Assembly: GCF_037042905.1 (NCBI RefSeq) | Contig: NC_087247.1 | Span: 59,729,920-59,793,919 of the forward strand | DNA from: Lytechinus pictus | Lineage: Eukaryota; Echinodermata; Echinoidea; Temnopleuroida; Toxopneustidae | Reading direction: 5' to 3' | Length of the DNA: 64,000 nt | Part shown: positions 12,755 to 21,500 of the stretch, piece after piece | How the letters are laid out: every line of letters begins with the position of its first letter | How positions within the stretch are numbered: the stretch's first letter is position 1 | Made by a program: the position numbers and the translations under genes | Notes under the pieces: model-generated | Seen by the model: the letters and a program-made list of their open reading frames with translations, nothing else | Database searches by the model: none | What the model was told of the DNA's origin: nothing

Positions 12755-13200
12755 TTCTTCTGCTCAGTCAAAGTATATTATGTTATTTCCTTTCATAGAT
12801 CTGCTGATATTTTGTTTATATTGATGCCTAAACAATAAAAGATTAATCTTTTTATGAAAGGTCCACATTTAATTAAATGATATAGTAATAGCCTACAATG
12901 GATGTTAATAATGTATAGGCATTGGCTGGTTTAGTAGAGGTTGAATCTATAGCCTACCACTCTGCCTATATAATAGGGGTCTTCGAATGTAAGGAAAGCA
13001 TGCAACAGGTGTTTTTTTAGCAGTGCTTTTAATGTTTCCTTTAATATCCCATTTTATTAATTCTCTTATGAAAATTGTAAGTTATTTCTTTTTCTAAAAG
13101 TAAAAAAAAATCCATGTGTTGGTATTTCTGCCATATATTTGTGTTTTGTAGGGGCTCAAAGTTATGCATCAAGACATCCTCATCATCATCAGCCTGTAAA
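12755..13200 (+). pseudogene. Displaced copy of the LTA4H exon 2/intron 2/exon 3 junction
   Basis: This segment closely matches 29766-30222 in the same orientation. It starts inside the last ~18 bases of LTA4H exon 2 (CTTCTGCTCAGTCAAAG), includes the whole of intron 2, the TTTTGTAG acceptor, and the first part of exon 3 (GGGCTCAAAGTTATGC). The exon 3 part lacks ~12 bases relative to the gene and then diverges. There is no start, stop or downstream exon, so it cannot code for the enzyme. It lies ~5.6 kb upstream of exon 1 and is truncated close to the insertion site of the hAT-like element at 13226. Confidence 0.8.
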
Positions 13201-13532
13201 ATTAAAAAGCATATAGCAGTGACTGCAGGGGCGTCGATCCATTTTTCAGATTGGGGGGGGGGGGGCAAAATCATGAATCAACTTTCCAAAGGCGCTCGAT
13301 CACACAAAACAAACAGACTCAAACACACACACACACACATACGCCTATATGTATATATATAGATTATATATATATAAATGTGTAAAGTTATACATGTACT
13401 ACAGCTTTGGCAACTCTTTTATTTAAATATTGTGTGAAAGAAATGGATGAAGAGAACAATGGTAGGCGTAGCTTAAATCAAGGTTCCCCAGAGCTATCTA
13501 CCCTTTTGGAAAAATTGGTGATGCCGAAAAAT

Positions 13533-13603
13533 GTCTCTGCCGGGAATCGAACCCGGGCCCCCAGCTTTGAATGCCTGTGCATTAACCACTAGACCACAGA
13601 GAC
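13533..13603 (-). tRNA. tRNA-like gene, anticodon UCA, copy 1
   Basis: The 71 nt cloverleaf reads acceptor GTCTCTG/CAGAGAC, D-arm GTCT/AGGC-type (TGC variant here), anticodon loop ATTCAAA with UCA at 13570-13568, and T-arm CCGGGTTCGATTCCCGG. The variable loop is short (GGGC), so it is not a canonical selenocysteine tRNA. A discriminator A and a TTTTT Pol III terminator follow directly. One anticodon-stem pair is mismatched. It could be functional, a suppressor-type tRNA, or a tRNA-derived repeat. Confidence 0.6.
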
Positions 13604-13941
13604 GGGTTAGTGGCTAGGGCGACCCCGATCCGATTGACCGTCAGATAGACAGATTTTCGACACCATACCAATTGTAATTTCCTTTGTCGGGTGAAGGTGG
13701 GTTTTGAACAATGACAAGCCGCCATGCCTCAGCTGGATCAAAGCTATTGCTTTGATACAGTACACGTATGGGAGAAAGTATACAAATGTGTGAAGTTATA
13801 CATGTACTACAGCTTTGGCAACTCTTTTATTTAAATATTGTGTGAAAGAAATGGATGAAGAGAACAATGGTAGGCGTAGCTTAAATCAAGGTTCCCCAGA
13901 GCTATCTACCCTTTTGGAAAAATTGGTGATGCCGAAAAAAT

Positions 13942-14012
13942 GTCTCTGCCGGGAATCGAACCCGGGCCCCCAGCTTTGAACGCCGGTGCCTTAACCACTA
14001 GACCACAGAGAC
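13942..14012 (-). tRNA. tRNA-like gene, anticodon UCA, copy 2
   Basis: The best preserved copy: acceptor GTCTCTG/CAGAGAC fully paired, D-stem GTCT/AGGC paired, anticodon stem CCGGC/GCTGG with one G-U, loop GTTCAAA with UCA at 13979-13977, and T-stem CCGGG/CCCGG paired. A-box TGGTCTAGTGG and B-box GGTTCGATTCC are intact, and a run of six T on the minus strand follows. It lies exactly 409 bp from copy 1. Confidence 0.65.
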
Positions 14013-14350
14013 GGGTTAGTGGCTAGGGCGACCCCGATCCGATTGACCGTCAGATAGACAGATTTTTGACACCATACCAATTGTAATTTCCTTTGTCGGG
14101 TGAAGGTGGGTTTTGAACAATGACAAGCCGCCATGCCTCAGCTGGATCAAAGCTATTGCTTTGATACAGTACACGTATGGGAGAAAGTATACAAATGTGT
14201 GAAGTTATACATGTACTACAGCTTTGGCAACTCTTTTATTTAAATATTGTGTGAAAGAAATGGATGAAGAGAACAATGGTAGGCGTAGCTTAAATCAAGG
14301 TTCCCCAGAGCTATCTACCCTTTTGGAAAAATTGGTGATGCCGAAAAAAT

Positions 14351-14421
14351 GTCTCTGCCGGGAATCGAACCCGGGCCCCCAGCTTTGAACGCCGGTGCCT
14401 TAACCACTAGACCACAGAGTG
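14351..14421 (-). tRNA. tRNA-like gene, copy 3, 5' end damaged
   Basis: Identical to copy 2 through the T-arm, anticodon arm (UCA at 14388-14386) and D-arm. The first two acceptor bases are replaced because the unit breaks off at 14420, where the inter-arm sequence begins. Pairing at the acceptor end is therefore lost. The T-run terminator is present. Confidence 0.5.
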
Positions 14422-14968
14422 TCGAAAATCTGTCTATCTGACCATGGACCTATGAAGAGATGGACATTCATCGCTTAGATAATGAATTCACTATACAGGT
14501 GACGGTAATTGTCATCTGAATAACATTCTCTTCATACTTGTCTTCTTTGGTCCTATGATCGTCACCGTGAGAAGGGACTGAATTAGTTCGTTATTGGACA
14601 TTTATATTTCACAAATTATATGCGCAGTTGATAGAAAATCAATGAAATAATGGATAATCGATGTGCAGTTTTTTTTTACCTTTGTTAATCTTAGTTCCAT
14701 GTGTTTTATTTGGGGAAATGTCTGCATATTTTGATATAGAGGCAATATTGTGATTGATTGTTTACCATTTAAAATTCAATTTTCCCAAGTTTCTCCATAA
14801 TATTCCAGATATACGTGGCACATAACATGTGTAGATCGTGTATCTTTCAATGTTATTGAGGTCCTTATGTGTGAGCGGTAGTTAGCGGATCGAATAATAT
14901 CATATTTTATATCATAAAAATCGTCTGCTTCTCAAGTTTGCTGATCCATATATGAAGCAAATTGACTG

Positions 14969-16434
14969 CACCCAGGACCAAAATCCAGTTAAAACCAATT
15001 AGGGCCAAACCAATTGAAACCAGTTGGCCAACTGGTTTCAATAGGGAAATTGGAACAACTGGTTCCAATTGAAAACCAGTTGCCAATTGGTTCCAGTTAA
15101 AACCAATTGGGCAACTGGAACCAGTTGGCAATTGGTGTCAATTGGTTCCAGTTGTTCCAATTTCCCTATTAAAACCAATTGAATCCAATTGGAGGCAACT
15201 GGTTTCAATTGGTTCCAGTTGAAACCAATTGGAGGCAACTGGTTTCAACTGGAACCAGTTGAAACCAATTGGTTTCCAACTGGATCCAATTGGAACTTCC
15301 AGTTGGAATGAACTTAATTAGTTACAAGTTAATTAGCATTTGCACTAACTATTGCTCATGCCAACACAGAAGCAGTGATATATGTCTATTAATACCAATG
15401 TAAAGGCATCGATAAAATACAGACTTTCATGTGTATATATTTATATGGAAGATCTTCAAATATATGTATTTTTACTTGATGTAATTTGGTAACAGTTAGT
15501 GGTGTACTAATTATCTTTTAATCTGTTTTAATTATAATATATAACATTTATGAACATGGTTTTCACTGCTAAGTATTCTAAATACTTATCTTTAAAAAGT
15601 GTGGTACTTGAAATTGAAAAAAATTAAATAAATACGTTGTTAATTATGATGAATCTCATAAAACATTAATCTGTGCACACTGGCAGATAATATGCAAATT
15701 AACTGGTTTCAATTGGATCCAGTTAGGTAACTGGAAAATTTCCAATTGGAAACCAATTGGAAATCATTTCCAGTTACCCAACTGGTTCCAGTTTTATTTC
15801 CAGTTACCCAACTGGTTCCAATTAGAATTCATTTCCAGTTACCCATCTTTCCAGTTAGAAGTCATCTCCAGTTACCCAATTGTTACCAGTTAGGATTTCC
15901 AGTTACACAACTGCATGCATGGTTCAAGTTAGGATTTTCAGTTACCCAACTGGTTCCAGTTAGGATTTCCAGTTGCCCAACTGGTTCCAGTTGGGATTTC
16001 CAGTTACTCAACTGGTTCCAGTTAGAAATTATTTCCAATTGGAAGTCATTTCCAGTTACCCAACTGGTTCCAGTTAGGATTTCCAGTTGCCCAACTGGTT
16101 CCAGTTGGAATTTCCAGTTACTCAACTGGTTCCAGTTAGAAATTATTTCCAATTGGAAGTCATTTCCAGTTACCCAACTGGTTCCAGTTAGGATTTCCAG
16201 TTGCCCAACTGGTTCCAGTTGGAATTTCCAGTTACTCAACTGGTTCCAGTTAGAAATCATTTCCAATTGGAAGTCATTTCCAGTTACCCAACTGGTTCCA
16301 GTTAGGATTTCCAGTTGCCCAATTGGTTTCAACTGGAAATTGTTAAATTCCAGTTAAAACCAATTGAAACCAGTTAAAACCAATTGAAACCAGTTGGAAA
16401 TCCAACTGGTTTCAATTGGATTTTGGTCCTGGGT
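14969..16434. repeat. CCAGTT/AACTGG dyad minisatellite with inverted ends
   Basis: Two blocks (14969-15310 and 15700-16434) are made almost wholly of CCAGTT, AACTGG, CCAATT and AATTGG hexamers in dyads. The outer ends are inverted copies: CACCCAGGACCAAAATCCA at the left and TGGATTTTGGTCCTGGGTG at the right. In the right block a 114 bp higher-order unit repeats (starts 16051, 16165, 16279). As 114 is 38 codons, long repetitive frames stay open on both strands (15746-16357 plus, 15883-16332 minus). I regard these as a by-product of the repeat, not as genes. The middle (15311-15700) is unique AT-rich sequence. Confidence 0.75.
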
Positions 16435-16692
16435 GAAAGGCACATACTGAAACAGGGGATCAGCCAACAAAAGTCAAGACCGGGAAACTGTTCCGTCTTT
16501 GAGTGATCAGATACCCTTGGTAGTCATGGTAATTGCTATTGTTACAACACCTGCATGTTATCATTAAGATGCGCATAACCAAGTGACGGTGACTATCATT
16601 GGGTCAAAGAAATGCTCGCGTTAATCGTCCATCTCTTCATAGGTCCATGATCTGACGGTCAATCGGATCGGGGTCGCCCTAGCCACTAACCC

Positions 16693-16765
16693 GTCTCTGT
16701 GGTCTATAGTGGTTAAGGCACCGGCGTTCAAAGCTGGGGGCCCGGGTTCGATTCCCGGCAGAGAC
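16693..16765 (+). tRNA. tRNA-like gene, anticodon UCA, inverted copy 4
   Basis: The same tRNA as copies 1-3 but on the plus strand, in the opposite foldback arm. It has two extra bases in the D-loop (CTATAGTGG instead of CTAGTGG). Acceptor, anticodon (UCA at 16728-16730) and T-arms are intact. Six T residues follow at 16767-16772. Confidence 0.55.
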
Positions 16766-17140
16766 ATTTTTTCGGCATCACCAATTTTTCCAAAAGGGTA
16801 GATAGCTCTGGGGAACCTTGATTTAAGCTACGCCTACCATTATGTTCTCTTCATCCATTTCTTTCACACAATATTTAAATAAAAGAGTTGCCAAAGCTGT
16901 AGTACATGTATAACTTCACACATTTGTATACTTTCTCCCATACGTGTACTGTATCAAAGCAATAGCTTTGATCCAGCTGAGGCATGGCGGCTTGTCATTG
17001 TTCAAAACCCACCTTCACCCGACAAAGGAAATTACAATTGGTATGGTGTCGAAAACCAATTTTTCCAAAAGGGTAGATAGCTCTGGGGAACCTTGATTTA
17101 AGCTACGCCTACCATTGTTCTCTTCATCCATTTCTTTCAC

Positions 17141-17144
<4 letters not shown>

Positions 17145-17186
<42 letters not shown>

Positions 17187-17210
17187 CACACACACACACA
17201 CACCCCCCAC
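17145..17210. repeat. (TA)n(CA)n microsatellite
   Basis: A TA tract of ~30 bp is followed by a CA tract. In the sister hAT-like copies the same position is also a TA/CA-type microsatellite, so it probably served as the landing site of the nested foldback. Confidence 0.7.
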
Positions 17211-17848
17211 ACACACATCTCACCAACAAATTAAATTTTAAAAAATTTAAAAAATAATAGATGCGAGCTGAAAATCTTGATATTTTGATCTTAAAAAAAA
17301 GAGTTTAATTGACGTTTTTAATAAAGAACAAGAAATATATCCAACAAAAGATTATTGCAAATCGAAGTGGGAGTTCTTTTGAGGTATAGAACTGAAAACG
17401 GGACATTCTATTCACCTATTCAATCATGAAAAGTGCGGGTTTTTGCTACAGAAATGATGCGAGCGCGAAGCGCGAGCTGAAATTTTTTAATATTCTAATC
17501 TGAAAACCGGACATTTTGAGCACGATTTTAGATGAAGAACGAGTTGTGTATCTCAATCTCGCTTGCTGATTTCTGTGTAACATTACAATCTTATTTTATT
17601 TTTTGCACATGCGGAATTATTGGGGGGGCAAAACGATATGTTTGCCCCCCCCCCCAATATTTTCATTGGTGGGGCGGTTGCCCCCCTGCCCCCCCCCCCC
17701 ATGATCGACGCCTCTGAGTGACTGCTTGGATGATTTTTTTTTTCCAAATTTGAAGAGTGAAAGTGCTGTTTTGGAGTATTCTACGGCCAAGCCCAAGCTT
17801 CCAGACTCTCGGGTAAAGGTATAAGTTAAAGTACCGTACCGGTATAGG

Positions 17849-18269
17849 AGGCCACCGCGCACCTTACGACTGGTCTGCGACCCGATTTCAGAATAAAATG
17901 TAATAGAATTTGATGCTAATATTGAGACTTGGAATATCTTACTGTGTAATGTTCAAAATCATCGTACGAATACTTATGATCAAATTTGTGACTATGCTAT
18001 CCCCGATGCTATCATCCTTCAAAGCGAATTTAATATCTAGTCGTAATGACGTCATAGCAGTCTTACGATTGGCTACGATTTGAAACTAATTTGGACTTTA
18101 CTCCAAAATAAGGGCTTGCAATCATTCAAAATTGTTATAATATTATTATTTCAATTAATTTTAACCTCAAATAAAATGATATGTTCCATTCACATCTTCA
18201 GAAAATGAGCAAAATGCGATTTGTTCCAAAATCGGGTCGCAGACCAGTCGTAAGGTGTGCGGTCGCCTT
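17849..18269. mobile_element. TIR element directly upstream of LTA4H
   Basis: Long terminal inverted repeats: CACCTTACGACTGGTCTGCG and GACCCGATTT at the left (17860-17889) mirror AATCGGGTCGCAGACCAGTC and GTAAGGTG at the right (18231-18258). The interior (~330 bp) is non-coding. It ends ~100 bp before the LTA4H start codon, so the core promoter must lie at or beside it. The target duplication is not clear and the superfamily is unassigned. Confidence 0.6.
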
Positions 18270-18283
18270 AGGATGAAAAATTC

Positions 18284-18329
18284 GGGGGGGGGGGGGGGCA
18301 AAGACCTTATAATATATTCGGGGGGGGGG
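18284..18329 (+). promoter_or_regulatory. G-runs and TATA-like sequence before the LTA4H start
   Basis: Runs of 15 G (18284-18298) and 10 G (18320-18329) flank TTATAATATATTC, which contains a TATA-like core. The second run ends 38 nt before the ATG. This stretch may be promoter or 5' UTR, or a remnant of a G-rich hAT-like terminus. Nothing shows a transcription start directly. Confidence 0.3.
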
Positions 18330-18367
18330 TACGATCGGGCGTGCGCGTTGCCTTACTTATCTTGAAA

Positions 18368-18526
18368 ATGGCAGATAATACGAAGGATCCAAATTCTGTT
18401 TCTAATATATCTGGTATCATAACCAAACACATTTCAATTGAATGGAATATCAATTTCAAAGAGAAAATATTCACTGGGGATGTGAAGCTGACATTAGAAA
18501 CATTGCAAGACGGGGTTGCAAATCTG
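18368..18526 (+). CDS. LTA4H: LTA4H exon 1
   Basis: Residues 1-53, the first strands of the N-terminal beta-saddle domain ([20 protein letters not shown]). Ends in phase 0 at GTAAGT. An upstream in-frame ATG at 18341 would add nine residues, but the ATG at 18368 has the better context and matches the family length. Confidence 0.9.
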
Positions 18527-21500
18527 GTAAGTAGACATGACTACGGTTTCTTCGGTCCCACATGAGCGTTTTGATGCTGGCTCATAATGAACCAGCATTA
18601 AAATGGCCATAAAATTACAACTTTAAAACAAAGACCGATTTATAAGAAAGTTCTGTTTCATTCCTTCATTTATCATTCATGTAGGCATATATTTTTGTTC
18701 ACAACCAGGATAATTTCATTTTAATCATATGTACTGCATTATTAGCTTAGTTTGAGGACTTCCTGATATTATTTTTGTCATGTTTTGTTTGTCTGTTTTT
18801 TTTTTTTTTTTTGCGCATGCTCAGAAGAATGTGACCATCTACTTCTTTTCGGCTCAGTCAAAATTACATTGTTTGTCGTTAAATTACTGTTTTGAAGTGA
18901 CGAAATTGACACTCTGGAGCGTTTTTTAATAAAGACGGGCACGAAGCCCGGGGATTCGAATGTAAAGACCAGAAAATCGACGAGGATACAAGAAAAAATG
19001 GCCTCTCCACTCGAGAAAGATGCACCTGATGCATTTCCATCACAAGAGTCTTCGAGTGGGACTGATAGCAGCAATAGTGTACACGGTAAGCTTGATAAGA
19101 TAACTTCTATGCTCGAGTGCGTGATTACACGGCTAGATACTATGGAATCGAAATTTCAACACATGGAAGTAGAATTCTCTACCACTAAGCAGAAAGTAGG
19201 AGATATTGAGAATGGCCTTGAATATGCCATGAATGAAATTGAGGAAATAAAGAGCCAAAAGAGAGAATTTGGTGAAGAGAAGCTAAGAAAGATAGACAAG
19301 ATAGAAGAAAGATGCAATGATATGGAGAGTAGGATGAAACGGAATAATCTTGTATTTTGGGGTATCCCCGAAGGAGCTGAGGATAGTTTTGACGGCTGTG
19401 CAGATTTCATATCAGATATCATAACAAACTTTATGAAATTGGAAAATGGAGATGCAATAGAGATAGAAAGAGCACACAGAAGTCCTACAGGGAAAAAGGC
19501 AAAATCTCAGATAGAAGCTAGTTCAACACCACCTCGGCCAATTCATGTGGCTTTCTTGAGATTCCGAGATCGTGAAAGAGTCCTGAAATCTGCTGCGTCA
19601 TCTCTGAAAGAAAAAAGAATGAAGGGTAAACAAATATTCATTACAGATGATGTTGCAAGATCAGTGAGAGATGATAGAAAGAAGCTACTTCCAGTAAAGA
19701 GAAAACTGAGAGAGCAAGGTTTCTTCGCAATTATACCCTTCAATGTACCAGCATACGTACTTTTCAAAACTGAAGAAGGTCTCTTTAGGAAAGTATTCGT
19801 CACAGACATCGATAAATACAAGTGAGCTGAATTTTGTTTGATCCAGCAGGATATTTTGGCCTTAAATTGGATGATTCACTATTTTTTTTTTGACTGGGCC
19901 TTAAGAATGCATGCAAGTTCTATTCAAGACAAGGGACAGGCTGATATAAACAGACATTGCCCGAACTCTATGGTTTTTTTTTTCTTTCTATCTTTTCTCT
20001 TGTAATTTTTACTTGTCGTGTTTGAACTTTCAGGTTATAAAATATGTCAAAAAGCAGATCTCTTTTTGAGACGAAAGATAATGTCCTTAATATGTTATCA
20101 TTAAATGTGAGAGGTATGCAAAACGCAATTAAAAGGAGGAGTATTTTTCATTGGGTGCGAAACCAAAACGTAGATATTGTAATGTTGCAGGAGACCCATA
20201 GTTGCCAAAAGGATGAAAGCTACTGGGCAAGTGAATGGGGTGGCAATATACTATTTTGTCATGGAACGACGCATAGCAAAGGAGTCGCCTTCCTTTTTAG
20301 AAATGGATTAGATATAAACATTAGACAAATATACAAAGACTATTGTGGAAGAATTTTATGTATCCATGCAGATTGTGGAAAGGTACATTTCCTTATAGTT
20401 ATTATATATGCACCAAATATAGAAAATATGCAAATACAGTTCTATAAAGATTTGTTGAATGTTATTAGAAAGGAATGGAATGGTGACGAACACATAGTAA
20501 TTGGAGGAGATTTTAATTGCGTCTTAAACCCCAACATAGATAAAATGGGTGGAACAAAATCTAGTAAAAAAAATGTTGTTGAACGGATCAAAGATATTAT
20601 GATTAATTTCAATTTGATAGATATCTGGCGAAGTATGAATGTAAATAAATCCTGCTTTACTTGGAGACAAAAAAGGCCTTTTGTCCAGTGTAGGCTAGAT
20701 TATTTTTTAGTAGATTGTGATCTTAGGCAGAAAATTAAGAAAGTTGATATAACTTCTGCCCTACGAACAGATCATTCTGCAGTATGTATGTCAATAAAGT
20801 TGAGTGAAATATCCAGAGGAAAGGGATACTGGAAGCTAAATACATCCCTATTGCAGGATGACAATTATGTTAAAGCACTATCAGAAAGTATTAAAGAATG
20901 GAAAATAGACTTTATGCATATGGATCCACAAATAAAATGGGACTGGATAAAGTATCAAATTAAATCATTTACAATTAAATACTCAAAAAATAAAAATAAA
21001 GAATCTTATAATGTTGAAAATGATCTGCGGAAGAGATTAGAAATCCTCGAAAAGGATCTAACAACTGTGAACAATACAAACAAAATTCAAGAGATAGACA
21101 AATTAAAAGAAGAAATTGTTAAAATTGAAAATAAAAAAATGGAAGGTGTTATGGTAAGGGCTAGATGTAGATGGTATGAAAAGGGAGAAAAAAGCAACGA
21201 TTATTTTTTAGGATTGGAAAAAAGAAACCAATCAAGAAAATTATGCTATTCTCTTATAAAGGATGATACACAGGAATTGATTACAAATCAAAAAGATATT
21301 TTAAAGATACAAAAGGAGTTTTATGAAACATTGTATAAATCAAGAACAAAAAACGACGCAAACCAGGAGGCGGAGAATTTTTTGCAAAATTTACAAATGC
21401 CTTCTTTAAATGAAAGTGAGGGAATTATTATAGACAAACCGTTAAATAAGAAAGAAATTAAAGAAGCATTATATAGTATGTCGATAAACAAAAGCCCTGG

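Larger units (their letters stand above)
13378..17150. mobile_element. Foldback carrying tRNA-like tandem repeats, nested in the hAT-like element
   Basis: The left arm consists of about 2.6 tandem units of ~409 bp (ACAGCTTTGG at 13401, 13809, 14218), each with one minus-strand tRNA-like gene. The right arm (about 16628-17150) carries the same unit inverted, with one plus-strand tRNA-like gene and a further partial unit without it. Between the arms are a spacer and the dyad minisatellite at 14969-16434. The inverted arms meet the spacer at TGGACCTATGAAGAG (14445) and CTTCATAGGTCCATG (16636). No protein is encoded. I do not recognise this as a described family. Confidence 0.65.
13226..17716. 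mobile_element. hAT-like non-autonomous element, copy 1, split by a nested insertion
   Basis: Termini CAGGGGCGTCGATCC (13226) and GATCGACGCCTCTG (17703-17716) are inverted copies. They are flanked by a perfect 8 bp target duplication AGTGACTG (13218-13225 and 17717-17724). An 8 bp duplication with CA..TG ends is a hAT hallmark. Sister copies lie at 52243-53114 and 59667-60574 and are ~0.9 kb long. Here the left ~140 bp and right ~550 bp of the element are separated by ~3.8 kb of unrelated DNA at a CA/TA microsatellite. Inside are GCGAGCGCGAAGCGCGAGC motifs and G/C homopolymer runs next to both ends. No transposase is encoded. Confidence 0.8.

Noticed and set aside
15746..16357. 203-codon repetitive ORF as a protein gene
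   Set aside because: The minisatellite is open on both strands with the same style of product; no start context, domain or splice signal supports a gene.
13533..16765. Selenocysteine tRNA genes
   Set aside because: The anticodon is UCA, but the acceptor stem is 7 bp and the variable loop 4 nt, whereas tRNA-Sec has a long variable arm and extended acceptor/T stack.
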